This document shows, piece after piece, positions 50,314 to 58,825 of a stretch of DNA of 64,000 nucleotides. Origin of the DNA: DASXTW01 sp036505215 (GTDB lineage: Bacteria > Actinomycetota > UBA4738); the NCBI GenBank assembly GCA_036505215.1, contig DASXTW010000100.1, positions 4,543 to 68,542 on the forward strand, given 5' to 3'. Within the stretch, counting starts at the first letter, position 1; the number at the start of each line of letters is the position of its first letter. The notes beneath the pieces are model-generated. The model worked only from the letters and a program-made list of their open reading frames with translations. It had not been told where the DNA came from and ran no database searches. Both the position numbers and the translations under genes were made by a program.

Positions 50314-50368
50314 CGAGGCAGGTCAGGGCGTCTTTTTGGTGCACACTGCAGCCCGGTCCAACCAGGAG

Positions 50369-50398
50369 TTGACAGGCGAGCGGAGATGGGACTACCTT
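50369..50398 (+). promoter_or_regulatory. Promoter of the SOS mutagenesis operon (TTGACA, TACCTT)
   Basis: A consensus -35 TTGACA at 50369-50374 is followed after 18 nt by TACCTT at 50393-50398. Transcription would begin near 50405, immediately before the LexA box at 50411, which is where a repressor would block initiation. No comparably strong -35 was seen elsewhere except at mraZ. Confidence 0.6.
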
Positions 50399-50410
50399 CC
50401 CCCAAGTACC

Positions 50411-50424
50411 CGAACATATGTTCG
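50411..50424. promoter_or_regulatory. LexA-binding SOS box (CGAACATATGTTCG)
   Basis: CGAACATATGTTCG is a perfect 14-bp palindrome matching the Gram-positive/actinobacterial LexA consensus CGAAC-N4-GTTCG. It lies 7 nt downstream of the likely transcription start and 26 nt before the first gene of the DUF6504-like/dnaE2/dinB operon. This predicts LexA repression and induction by DNA damage. Confidence 0.85.
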
Positions 50425-50449
50425 ATTGATCCGAGGCGGCGGTCGCGGG

Positions 50450-50695
50450 GTGACCAAGCGGTACGACGAACAGGTGGCGGTGGAACGAGACGCCGGAATG
50501 CCCGCCGCCTTCCTGTGGCGGGGGCGGCGCTACGAGGTCCGCGACGTGATCGGCAGGTGGCGGATCGAGGGCCGGTGGTGGGAGGACGGCCGCGACCGCG
50601 AGTACTGGCGGGTAGAGGCGAAGGGGGGAGCGGTGGTGGACCTGTACGAGGATCGCCTGGGCGGCCGGTGGCACCTGGAACGGCTGTGGGACTGA
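50450..50695 (+). CDS. DUF6504-like protein of the SOS mutagenesis operon
   Basis: An 81-residue soluble protein starting at GTG 50450. The open frame extends upstream to 50336, but that would include the promoter and the LexA box, so the GTG is the logical start. The sequence is rich in Arg, Trp and Glu: PAAFLWRGRRYEVRDVIGRW, then EYWRVEA and GRWHLERLWD. Similar small proteins (DUF6504) sit beside dnaE2 or Y-family polymerase genes in many actinobacteria. Function unknown; co-occurrence suggests a part in translesion synthesis. Nine bp separate it from dnaE2. Confidence 0.72.
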   Translation: MTKRYDEQVAVERDAGMPAAFLWRGRRYEVRDVIGRWRIEGRWWEDGRDREYWRVEAKGGAVVDLYEDRLGGRWHLERLWD

Positions 50696-50704
50696 CGCGG
50701 CTCG

Positions 50705-53700
50705 ATGTCCCCCGATCCCCCCTTGGCCTCCTTCATCCACCTCTCCGCCCGCTCGTATTTCTCGATCAAGGAGGGGGCCTTCTCCCCGGAGGATCTGGCT
50801 CGTCGAGCGGCCGAGCTCGGCATGCGGGCGGTGGCCCTGACCGATCGGGACGGGCTGTACGGGGCTCCCCGGTTCGCCGCGGCCTGCCGCCATTACGGGG
50901 TCCGCCCGATCTTCGGGGCCACCATGACCGTGCGGACGGCTGCGGGCGATCGGCTGGTGACGATGCTGGCGAAGGACGCCGCCGGATACGGGAACCTGTG
51001 CCGGCTGATCACCTCTGCCCAGATGTCGGGGGAGCGTGGCGACCCGGCTCTCACTACGGGGCAGGTCTGTGAACGAGCAGGCGGGCTGATCTGTCTCCTC
51101 GGGCCTGAGTCCGATCCCGGACGACTGGCCATCCAGGGATGCCTCGATGCCGCGGGTGACGCCCTGCGTCCGTACCTGGAAGCGTTCGGCTTGCCCGATC
51201 GAGGAGACCCCAGCTCGAATCTGTTCATGGAAGTTCGGAATCACCTCGAGCCGGAAAGTGCCTTTGAGGTCCGTCAGATGGTAAAGCTGGCTGACCATTC
51301 GGGCATACGGGCGGTGGCGACCAACGGAGTGCGATACCTCGTGCGGGAAGACGCGTTCCTCGCCGACGTCCTGGAGTGCATGCGGGAGATCGTGCCGCTG
51401 GCCGAGCATCACGTCTCCCGCCGAAACAGCGAGGGCTACCTGAAGCCGGCCCAGGACATGCGGGCGCTATTCGCCGAAAGGCCAGAGCTGTGCGACCGGA
51501 CCGTGGAGATCGCCGGCCGGTGCGAGTTCGACTTACGGGTAGGGGAAACGCACTTCCCCGACTTCCCCACTCCCAGGGGCCGGAGCGCGGGCTCCGTCCT
51601 GGCCGAGCGGTGTTGGCGAGGGATGGCAGACCGCGAGATGAAGCCGACCCCCGAGGTCCGCGACCGCCTCGACCACGAGCTGGCGTTGATCCAGACGATG
51701 GGCTACGCCGCGTACTTCCTGACGGTAGCGGACATCGCCCAGGACATCCGGGCCATGGGCATCCGCGTGGCATGCCGGGGATCGGCCGCGGGCTCGCTGG
51801 TCTGTTACCTCATCCGAATCTCGGACGTCGATCCGGTCCGCCACGGCCTGCTGTTCGAGCGGTTCATCAACCCGCTGCGAGAAGAGCTGCCCGACATCGA
51901 CATCGACGTGGAGTCGGCCCGTCGCAAGGATGTGTACGACGCCATCCTGGCCCGTTACGGGGACGATCGATGCGCCTGCGTGAACATGGTGGACACGTTC
52001 CGGGCACGGGGCGCCATCCGGGAGGTCGGCAAGGCCCTCGGCCTGCCGGAGGGCGAGGTGGACATCGCGGCGAAGGCCTTCCCGCACATCGGGGCCCACC
52101 ACGTTCGAGCGGCCATGGAGCACCTCCCGGAGCTCGAGGGATTGAACCTGAACGCAGGTCAGCTGGAGATGCTGTTCCGCGTGGTGGAGCGCCTGGACGG
52201 ATTTCCCCGCCACGTCGCCCTGCATCCTTCGGGGGTGGTGCTCTCCGGCCACGACCTGCCCGACCGCGTGCCGTTGGAACGCTCCTTCGAGGGGTACCGC
52301 ATGGTCCAGGCCGACAAGGACGACGTCGAGCTGCTGGGACTGTTGAAACTGGATGTCCTCGGCGTGCGGATGCTCTCCGCCATGCGGCACTGCCTGGACG
52401 AGATCGCAAGGACCAAAGGCGAGAAGGTCGACCTCGACCAGATCCCTCAGGGCGATCCCACGACGTTCGAGCTGATCCGTTCGTCGGACACACTGGGGTG
52501 CTTCCAGATCGAGAGTCCGGGCCAGCGCGAGCTGCTCCAGAAGTTCCAACCCACCGAGTGGTCGGACCTCATCGTGGACATCTCGCTGTTCCGTCCCGGC
52601 CCGGTGAAGTCCGACATGATCACGCCGTTCCTGAACCGACGTCACGGCGTGGAAGCGGTCTCGTACCCGCATCCGTTCCTCGAGCCCGCTCTCGCCGAGA
52701 GCCATGGAGTGGTCGTCTATCACGAACAGGTGATGAACGTCCTGGCCGCGGTGGCCGGCTATGACCTGTCGGAGTGCGACCGCATCCGCCGGCACCTCGC
52801 CGACGACATGGAGGTCGAACAGATCGAACCAGACTTCCTCGGAAGGGCCGTGGCCCGAGGCGTTCCCCACCGGGTGGCGAAGGACATCTGGGACAAGGTC
52901 CTGCAGTTCGCCTCGTTCGGGTTCTGCAAGGCGCACGCCGCGGCCTTCGCCGTGCCCACATATCAGTCGGCCTGGCTGAAGGCGCACTACCCGGCGCACT
53001 TCCTGGCCGGGGTCCTGACCCACGAGCCCGGGATGTACCCCAGGCGACTCATCCTCGAAGACGCGCGACAGCATGGCATCGAGATCCTTCCGCTCGACAT
53101 CAACCTGAGCGAGCCGGACTACACGGTCGAAGCGATAGATGGCGACGAGGCGGCTGTTGACGCCGCCACCCCCGCTCGCTCGCCTTCGGCTCGATCGCGG
53201 GGGGCCCCCGGCGGCTACGCGCCGCCCTCACCGGCGACTCCTCTCCGGCGATACGGCATCAGGTTGGCATTGAAGAGTGTCATGGGGATCTCGGAGGCTG
53301 AAGTGCGCTCGATCCTGGAAGCTCGAGCCGATCGGCTGTTCGTCGACGTGGGTGACGTCCTCCGCCGAACCAGCCTCACCCGCCCGGTGGCGGAGGCGCT
53401 GGCCCACGCCGGCGCGTTCGATCGATTGCCGGGCGCGCCCGGGTCGCGACGCGACCGGCTCTACGTGGCGATGGTGGCCGACGCCCCCCGGGAGGGGGAA
53501 CAGACGGTGCTCCCGCTGCGGGAAGTCGGACCGCCACCCGGGCTCAGGGAATACACCAGCGCCGAACGGGTCCGGTCAGAACTCGAGGTGATGGGCGTGG
53601 ATGCCACTCGGCACCTCCTCGAGTTCTACCGCCCTCTGCTCGAGGACCTCGGGGTCACCCGGGCACGAGATCTCGGCGACCTCAAGGGCGACCGCTGGCT

Positions 53701-54118
53701 GATGGTGGCGGGGGTCAAGGTTGCATCCCAGACTCCCGCGGTTCGAAGCGGACAGCGGATCATCTTCCTCACCCTGGACGACGGCACCGGCCTGGCCGAC
53801 GTCACGGTGTTCGAACGGGTCCAGCCGTGGTGTGCGAAGACGGTGTTCCACGGATTCGTCCTGGCGGTGTGGGGACGCCTCAGGCGTACTGGGGTGAGGG
53901 GAGCGAGCCTCGTCGCGGAGCGCGTCTGGGACCTCGCCGCGCTGGCGAAGGCTCGGCGAGAGGGCAGGTTGGCCGAGGTGTTCGCGGACAGCCCTGCCGA
54001 TCCCGCAGGCCGCACCGGTTCGGCCATCGCGGCCGCCGTGCCGCCCCTGTTGCACGGCATCGCCGTCGCGCCGACCCGGAAGGTGTGGCACGCCAGCGGG
54101 GGCTCGGCCGGCCGGTAG
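50705..54118 (+). CDS. dnaE2: Error-prone DNA polymerase III alpha subunit (DnaE2 type)
   Basis: A 1137-residue C-family polymerase. The N-terminal PHP domain has HLSARSYFS where active forms have HxHSxYS, and TDRDG where they have TDHDG, so its metal site looks dead. The catalytic palm has CRGSAAGSLVCYLIR near residue 357 and PDIDIDVES near 396-404, with the three acidic residues. GFCKAHAAAFA and AHYPAHF follow. Near the C-terminus is an OB fold (VAGVKVASQTPAVRSGQRII in part). The operon context (LexA box, dinB) supports DnaE2, which performs mutagenic bypass, over the replicative DnaE. A 90-bp dispersed repeat inserts ~30 Ala/Pro/Ser/Arg residues near 816-846, in a loop. The start is ATG at 50705. 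Confidence 0.88.
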   Translation: MSPDPPLASFIHLSARSYFSIKEGAFSPEDLARRAAELGMRAVALTDRDGLYGAPRFAAACRHYGVRPIFGATMTVRTAAGDRLVTMLAKDAAGYGNLCRLITSAQMSGERGDPALTTGQVCERAGGLICLLGPESDPGRLAIQGCLDAAGDALRPYLEAFGLPDRGDPSSNLFMEVRNHLEPESAFEVRQMVKLADHSGIRAVATNGVRYLVREDAFLADVLECMREIVPLAEHHVSRRNSEGYLKPAQDMRALFAERPELCDRTVEIAGRCEFDLRVGETHFPDFPTPRGRSAGSVLAERCWRGMADREMKPTPEVRDRLDHELALIQTMGYAAYFLTVADIAQDIRAMGIRVACRGSAAGSLVCYLIRISDVDPVRHGLLFERFINPLREELPDIDIDVESARRKDVYDAILARYGDDRCACVNMVDTFRARGAIREVGKALGLPEGEVDIAAKAFPHIGAHHVRAAMEHLPELEGLNLNAGQLEMLFRVVERLDGFPRHVALHPSGVVLSGHDLPDRVPLERSFEGYRMVQADKDDVELLGLLKLDVLGVRMLSAMRHCLDEIARTKGEKVDLDQIPQGDPTTFELIRSSDTLGCFQIESPGQRELLQKFQPTEWSDLIVDISLFRPGPVKSDMITPFLNRRHGVEAVSYPHPFLEPALAESHGVVVYHEQVMNVLAAVAGYDLSECDRIRRHLADDMEVEQIEPDFLGRAVARGVPHRVAKDIWDKVLQFASFGFCKAHAAAFAVPTYQSAWLKAHYPAHFLAGVLTHEPGMYPRRLILEDARQHGIEILPLDINLSEPDYTVEAIDGDEAAVDAATPARSPSARSRGAPGGYAPPSPATPLRRYGIRLALKSVMGISEAEVRSILEARADRLFVDVGDVLRRTSLTRPVAEALAHAGAFDRLPGAPGSRRDRLYVAMVADAPREGEQTVLPLREVGPPPGLREYTSAERVRSELEVMGVDATRHLLEFYRPLLEDLGVTRARDLGDLKGDRWLMVAGVKVASQTPAVRSGQRIIFLTLDDGTGLADVTVFERVQPWCAKTVFHGFVLAVWGRLRRTGVRGASLVAERVWDLAALAKARREGRLAEVFADSPADPAGRTGSAIAAAVPPLLHGIAVAPTRKVWHASGGSAGR
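53149..53238 (+). repeat. 90-bp palindromic repeat inserted in frame within dnaE2 (partner at 62020-62109)
   Basis: Differs from 62020-62109 at about two of 90 positions. It begins GGCGGCTGTTGACGCCGCC, a 6-bp stem with a 7-nt loop, and contains GGCGGCTACGCGCCGCC, another 6-bp stem, with GGGGGGCCCCC between them. In dnaE2 it keeps the reading frame (30 codons) and encodes a low-complexity stretch rich in Ala, Pro, Ser and Arg that other DnaE2 proteins would not be expected to have. It looks like a mobile palindromic element tolerated in a surface loop. Confidence 0.85.
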
Positions 54119-54121
54119 GGT
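54116..54121 (+). promoter_or_regulatory. -10-like box (TAGGGT) before dinB
   Basis: TAGGGT overlaps the dnaE2 stop codon and ends 6 nt before the dinB GTG. It may give a secondary leaderless dinB transcript in addition to operon read-through. Confidence 0.3.
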
Positions 54122-54127
54122 ATCCAC

Positions 54128-55321
54128 GTGACCTCCTCCCGCCGGCCCAGGCCGTCCGAGCCGATCCTTCACGTCGACATGGACGCCTTCTACGCATCGG
54201 TGGAGGTCCTGAAGGCCCCCTCGCTCGCAGGCAAGCCGGTGGTGGTGGGAAGCGCCGGACCCCGCGGAGTGATCATGTCCGCGTCGTATGAGGCCAGGTC
54301 CAGGGGCCTGCATTCGGCCATGCCGAGCGTCCGGGCCAAGCGCCTGTGTCCAGAGGCGGTCTTCGTCCCTCCCGACTTCGACTCCTACCGCGCGTATTCC
54401 AATCGGTTCCGGGAGATCCTCCTGTCGGTGAGCCCGGCGGTGGAGCCGCTCGCCCTCGATGAGGCCTTCGTCGATGTCAGTGGGGGGACGCTGCTCTTCG
54501 GCTCGCCCACCGAGATCGGTACTCGTATCAGAAAGGCGATCACCGAGGAGCTTTCCCTGACGGCATCGGTCGGCATCGGCCCCAGCAAGATCGTGGCCAA
54601 GCTCGCCTCCACCAGGGCCAAGCCGGACGGCTTGCTGGCAGTTCCCGAGGATGAAGTCCTCGCGTTCCTGCATCCGCTACCCGTGGACGCCCTGTGGGGG
54701 ATCGGAGAGAAGACCGCCCAGATCCTCGGGCGCCTGGGTATCCGAACGATCGGCGAGCTGGCCGGGACCCCCACGGCGATCCTCGAGCGTGTCCTTGGCG
54801 AGGGTCAATCCAGAGGCCTCCTCGAGCTGGCCAGCGGACACGACGATCGCCAGGTCGTCCCGTTCGAGCCCCCCAAGTCCGTGAGCCACGAGGAGACCTA
54901 TCCGCGCGACCTGGACCTGGAGGCCGACATCTCTCGGGAGATCCTGGCCCTCTCCCATCGAGTCGCAGCCAGGCTCCGGTCGGAGGGATACCGGGCTCGA
55001 ACGGTGACCCTGAAGCTCCGCCTGCCCAGCTTCTCCACTCTGACCCGGTCTCGGACACTCCCTGCGGCCACGGACGTGGGGGCGGAGATCTTCACCGTGG
55101 CCCGCCAGCTGTTCCTGGACCTTCCGGCCGGACGGCGGCGGTTCCGCTTGATCGGGGTGGCGGCCACGGGCTTGGTTCCGGCCGGAGCGGAGCAGTTAGC
55201 CCTGGTCAGAGAGGGGCAGTGGAGAGATGCCGAGCGGGCCCTGGACCGGGTCCGGGGACGGTTCGGAAACGAAGCGGCACTTCCTGCCGCCCTGCTGCAT
55301 CGGCCGGACCGGCGGCCCTGA
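54128..55321 (+). CDS. dinB: DNA polymerase IV (Y family)
   Basis: A 397-residue translesion polymerase. The catalytic acids are in ILHVDMDAFYASVE (Asp17 and Asp19 by the GTG start) and LALDEAFVDVSGG (Asp111-Glu112). YEARSRGLHSAMPS forms the fingers and WGIGEKTAQILGRLGIRTIGE the thumb helix-hairpin-helix. The little-finger domain runs from ~245 to 365. The intact acidic triad shows an active polymerase, unlike the ImuB-type inactive relatives that usually accompany DnaE2. No clear C-terminal beta-clamp motif is seen. The GTG start lies 9 bp after the dnaE2 stop, in the same LexA-controlled operon. Confidence 0.92.
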   Translation: MTSSRRPRPSEPILHVDMDAFYASVEVLKAPSLAGKPVVVGSAGPRGVIMSASYEARSRGLHSAMPSVRAKRLCPEAVFVPPDFDSYRAYSNRFREILLSVSPAVEPLALDEAFVDVSGGTLLFGSPTEIGTRIRKAITEELSLTASVGIGPSKIVAKLASTRAKPDGLLAVPEDEVLAFLHPLPVDALWGIGEKTAQILGRLGIRTIGELAGTPTAILERVLGEGQSRGLLELASGHDDRQVVPFEPPKSVSHEETYPRDLDLEADISREILALSHRVAARLRSEGYRARTVTLKLRLPSFSTLTRSRTLPAATDVGAEIFTVARQLFLDLPAGRRRFRLIGVAATGLVPAGAEQLALVREGQWRDAERALDRVRGRFGNEAALPAALLHRPDRRP

Positions 55322-55448
55322 CCCGAAGCCCATCCTGCGCGCGCCGAGCCTCCAGGCACATGGGACTGAACCGATGACTCAATGGGGAATAGTGGAGTGT
55401 CGACACCGTTCCTATAATTGTCCCGGGACTCCTCGAGGAAAGGTCCTC

Positions 55449-55817
55449 ATGCCTCTCGACGAACGCGAGCAACGCATCCTCGAAGAGATCGAGAGAAGGC
55501 TCGCCGAGGAAGATCCCCGGCTGGTCGAATCGGTCACCAAGGCGACTGTCGCCACACACGCCCTTCGCAGGATCCGTTGGGGAATCATCGCGTTCGTGGC
55601 GGGGTTCATCCTGCTCCTCCTGTTCGTCGTCAACATGTGGTTCGCCCTGGCCGGGTTCATGGTGATGCTGGGTTCCGGACTGCTCGTGTACCACTACCTG
55701 AAGCGCATGGGACGCGATCAGCTTCGTTCGTATGGGGAACGAGGAGGACACTTCTCGATCACCGCTGCTCTTGCTCGTCTGGCCGAACGCCTTCGCCGTC
55801 CACGCGGCGCGGGCTGA
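55449..55817 (+). CDS. DUF3040-family membrane protein
   Basis: A 122-residue protein. The N-terminal MPLDEREQRILEEIERRLAEEDPRL is diagnostic of DUF3040. Two hydrophobic helices follow (IAFVAGFILLLLFVV and FALAGFMVMLGSGLLVYHYL), then a charged tail. AGGAAAGG precedes the ATG at 55449. In actinobacteria this gene regularly lies between dinB and mraZ, just as here, but its function is not known. It lies 127 bp after dinB and may have its own promoter. Confidence 0.85.
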   Translation: MPLDEREQRILEEIERRLAEEDPRLVESVTKATVATHALRRIRWGIIAFVAGFILLLLFVVNMWFALAGFMVMLGSGLLVYHYLKRMGRDQLRSYGERGGHFSITAALARLAERLRRPRGAG

Positions 55818-55980
55818 GACACTTCGCGCCGGTTCCGCCTTCGTTGTCCCTGCTCACCGACGGCTCTTGCATCGCGTGGTCGGACTGTTCTAAAACTGCC
55901 TCTGCCTTCCCCTCCGGCGTTGGCCCTTCCCCGAGGGCCGGCCGGGCCCGGGCCGGGTTCATCGTTGAGAGGGAGCGACG

Positions 55981-56463
55981 TTGGAGGGATTCACCGCCCA
56001 TCAAGCTTCGCGTTTCACCGGTTGCACGGCCCGGCAGCTCCGGTATTGGGACCAGATCGGGTTGGTTCGGCCATCGGTGCAGCAGACCGGTGGTCGTCCC
56101 GGCGTGCCTCGCATGTACTCGTTCCGGGACCTCGTCGCGCTGAAGGTCGTGAAGTCCCTGCTGGACGGAGGGATGTCGTTGCAGCGCGTGCGGAGGGCAT
56201 GGGAGTACCTGAACAAGAAGGCCGGGTTGGACGAGCACTTGTCGGAGGTGAAACTCGTCACCGACGGCAAGTCGATCTTCAAGGTGGTGAGGCGAGAGGG
56301 CGAGGTCCTCGACGCCCTTCGCCAGGGCCAGATGGCGTTCTTCGTGGCCATCGACCAGGTGGCCCGGCAGGTCTCCGACGAGGTTGCCGAATTCAGGCGG
56401 GATCGCGACCAGTTTCTCCGAGCGTTGAAGGAAGCGAACCGAGAGGCCAGCCTGGGGATGTGA
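55981..56463 (+). CDS. MerR-family transcriptional regulator
   Basis: A 160-residue regulator. The winged helix-turn-helix has FTAHQASRFTGCTARQLRYWDQIGLVRPS (seen here as ASRFTGCTARQLRYWD and GLVRPS) and RMYSFRDLVALKVVKSLLDG. A long helix follows (RRAWEYLNKK), then an ~80-residue C-terminal domain. The TTG start follows GAGAGGGAG. MerR regulators with this C-terminal domain often sit beside cell-division or metabolic genes in actinobacteria. No effector-binding Cys pattern is present, so it is not a metal or redox sensor of the classic kind. It converges on the transglutaminase gene with 43 bp between. Confidence 0.82.
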   Translation: MEGFTAHQASRFTGCTARQLRYWDQIGLVRPSVQQTGGRPGVPRMYSFRDLVALKVVKSLLDGGMSLQRVRRAWEYLNKKAGLDEHLSEVKLVTDGKSIFKVVRREGEVLDALRQGQMAFFVAIDQVARQVSDEVAEFRRDRDQFLRALKEANREASLGM

Positions 56464-56465
56464 GC

Positions 56466-56487
56466 GGGGGTCTGGGGGCTCGAGCAG
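56466..56487. repeat. Short GC-rich repeat segment related to the 10.5 and 60.1 kb copies
   Basis: GGGGGTCTGGGGGCTCGAGCAG resembles the first part of the 10479 element (GGGGGTCCAGGGGGC...AGCAG). Like the copy at 60.1 kb it abuts the end of a gene, here starting 3 bp after the MerR stop in a 43-bp convergent spacer. It might help terminate transcription. Confidence 0.4.
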
Positions 56488-56506
56488 GGGAGCGGTGGCC
56501 CCCGGC

Positions 56507-58825
56507 CTAGTTGGCCCCCCAGCCGGGCAGGAGCCTTCCTCGCACGCGAAGCGAGCCCAGGATGCGTCGCTCCACGCCAACCGACCTGCGGATGAGCCGG
56601 GCCGCCCGGCGAGCGGCCGACCGGGCTTGATCGGCCTGGCCTCCTGAGAGGCTGCCCTGGGAGTAGGCCGCCCGGCCGGCGAGTCCAGTCAGCTCGTCCA
56701 TGGCCCCATCCAGTCCCTGGACCGAGGCCACCAGCCTGCCCCCGTACTCTCGAAGCGTCTCGGCCGGCCTGCGGCCGAGGCCGACGTCGGCCGCCTGATC
56801 GTCCAGGACGCGGAACGCGGCCACGACCAGCTCGGCCGGCCCCTTGGCCCGGGCCAACATCAGTCGCCGCCGCGACACCTTGATCGCCGGGGTTCCCACC
56901 AGGATCAGGATCGCCGCTGCCAGAACCCCCAGCCAGATCAACGTTCGAGCGTTCGGGCCGTGCCTCGGGACCACCTTGTTCCCCGTGGTCTTGGACGTCG
57001 GCGGCTCCCTGCGATTCGAGTCCGGAGATGTGGTCGCGCTCGGGCTCGTGCCAACGCACGGTTCCCCGAATCTCCTGCACACTGCCTTGGCCGCGGCGGC
57101 TCCTGCTCCTCCCAACCCCGCGCTGGGGGCAAGGGGAAAGGCGTAGCGAGCAGCAACGGCGTTGAACCGAGAGGGCGTCGGCTCGAAGGCCAGCCAACCG
57201 AACTTGGGGAAGAGGACTTCCACCCAGGCGTGGGCCTGCTGGGTGGTCACCCGGTACACGGTCGTGCCGCCCTGCTTGCCCTGGCTTATCCCTGGGGTGA
57301 ACCCGACCGCAACCCGGGCCGGGATCCCCAGAGCACGAAGCAGCACCGCCATGGTTCCGGCGAACTGTTCGCAGTAGCCGATTCGGCTCACCGTGAGGAA
57401 ATGCAGGATGTCGTCGGCGTCATGGCCCGCCCTCACGTCGTCCGAGTACGTGAAGTACCTCGGGTTCCGCAGGTAATTCTGGATGGCCAGGATCTTCCGA
57501 TATGGGTTGGGCTCGCCACGGGTCAGTTGCCGGGCGATGGCGGTGATCCGAGCCAGATTGCGCATGTCGGCCGGAAGCTTCGTGTATGGATTCGATCCGG
57601 AGGCATCCAGCGCGGAGACTGCATCCAGATCTTTCTCTCCCGGGATGACCTCGAGGCTCTGCACGTCGTAGCGGAATCCCGTCGAGGCCACTCCCGGCAC
57701 GACGAGAGCGCTCGACTCGGGGTCATACCGGGCGGGGGCTTCCCCTCGGAACGAGACCGGCTCGCTGGCCGCGGGGAGCCATCGCTGCGAGAGGCGGAGG
57801 AACTGGAAGCGCTGGGACACGAGCCTGCCCTTGGCGCGGTCCACCTCGACGTTCGACTTCAGGGCTCCCGACAGGACCTGGTCTCCTCCGGCGGCCTCGA
57901 GGTTCGTCGAGGTCCACAGCTTGCCGGTGAACTTGTCGAGCGTCATGAACCGCCAGTAGGCCGCTTCGTTGGCCCGGACCGTGAACAGTGGGATGGGTTG
58001 TGATAGGCGAAGGTACGGTCGGATCTGCACGATGGGATCGATGGCGACGTGGACGGTCGCCGGATTCCCGTGCACCTGGACCAATCCGTTGGATCGGTAT
58101 CCGGGGAGGATCCCCGGGAGGAACACGGCGATCACAAGCGTCACCGCCGCGACCCATCGAGCCCCGCGCATCGTTCCGGTGGTCCCGAACCGGAGCCTTC
58201 GCCGCCCCTGCCAAACGGTGATGGGTCCCCATTGGCTCACCCGGCGGAGTCCGTCGGCGAACAGGACGGCGATGGCCGAGGCCAGGAACACCAACACGTA
58301 CAGCGGGCGGGCTCCCTCGTCCAGGATGATGCTGGTGAAGGCGAGCAGTCCGGCCGGCGGGAGCAGGGCCAGGAACGGGCTGCGAGCCCGCGACGCCAGC
58401 GCGTGGGCCGAGAAGGACGCAGCCCAGACCGCGGTCAGCGCGGCAAGGAACAGGGGAGCGAACGGTGGCGTGGGGGCTATCTCGGTCCGGGCGGTCTGTC
58501 CTATGGCCTCCCAGGCCCTGACGGCCGCTCGGAAGGTGCCGGCGGTGGGAAGGCCGAACTTGGTGGTGGAATGGAACACGAGCAGGCCGATGGCTACCGC
58601 GAGACCGGCTCCGCTGGCGAGTGTGGCCAGGACGACGTGCTGGCGCTCCAGGGCTCCGGCGAGCAGGACAGCCACGCCCGCCGCGGCGATCAGTTGCAGG
58701 GTGGGGCGGGGGCCCTGGAACACGCGGCCGAACGCCGCCGCCGACACGACCGACAGCGACAGCAGGGCCGTCAGGAGAGTGAGCCGGCTACCTGGAGCTT
58801 TTTCGATCGTCTGCTCGACCGCCAT
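56507..58825 (-). CDS. TgpA-type transglutaminase-like membrane protein (DUF3488)
   Basis: A 772-residue membrane protein. Six or seven helices lie within residues ~15-250 (DUF3488-like). The extracytoplasmic transglutaminase core follows, with Cys485 in RIGYCEQFAGTMAVLLRAL, His532 in QQAHAWVEVLFPKFGW, and an acidic residue in LAFEPTPSR. One more helix near residue 630 (LIWLGVLAAAILILVG) precedes a cytosolic DUF4129-like tail. The ATG at 58825 gives a natural N-terminus; the frame is open 15 codons more. It overlaps the DUF58 gene by 55 bp. DUF58, MoxR and TgpA genes usually form one operon, as they do here. The substrate in the envelope is unknown. Confidence 0.88.
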   Translation of the reverse strand: MAVEQTIEKAPGSRLTLLTALLSLSVVSAAAFGRVFQGPRPTLQLIAAAGVAVLLAGALERQHVVLATLASGAGLAVAIGLLVFHSTTKFGLPTAGTFRAAVRAWEAIGQTARTEIAPTPPFAPLFLAALTAVWAASFSAHALASRARSPFLALLPPAGLLAFTSIILDEGARPLYVLVFLASAIAVLFADGLRRVSQWGPITVWQGRRRLRFGTTGTMRGARWVAAVTLVIAVFLPGILPGYRSNGLVQVHGNPATVHVAIDPIVQIRPYLRLSQPIPLFTVRANEAAYWRFMTLDKFTGKLWTSTNLEAAGGDQVLSGALKSNVEVDRAKGRLVSQRFQFLRLSQRWLPAASEPVSFRGEAPARYDPESSALVVPGVASTGFRYDVQSLEVIPGEKDLDAVSALDASGSNPYTKLPADMRNLARITAIARQLTRGEPNPYRKILAIQNYLRNPRYFTYSDDVRAGHDADDILHFLTVSRIGYCEQFAGTMAVLLRALGIPARVAVGFTPGISQGKQGGTTVYRVTTQQAHAWVEVLFPKFGWLAFEPTPSRFNAVAARYAFPLAPSAGLGGAGAAAAKAVCRRFGEPCVGTSPSATTSPDSNRREPPTSKTTGNKVVPRHGPNARTLIWLGVLAAAILILVGTPAIKVSRRRLMLARAKGPAELVVAAFRVLDDQAADVGLGRRPAETLREYGGRLVASVQGLDGAMDELTGLAGRAAYSQGSLSGGQADQARSAARRAARLIRRSVGVERRILGSLRVRGRLLPGWGAN

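Noticed and set aside
50336..50449. An upstream start for the DUF6504-like gene
   Set aside because: The extension would translate the promoter and the LexA box. GTG 50450 fits the operon layout.
49850..51412. A 520-codon minus-strand frame across the SOS operon start
   Set aside because: Only the ~31 codons at 50069-50161 look coding (a PD40 blade). The rest is antisense to dnaE2 and crosses the LexA box and promoter.
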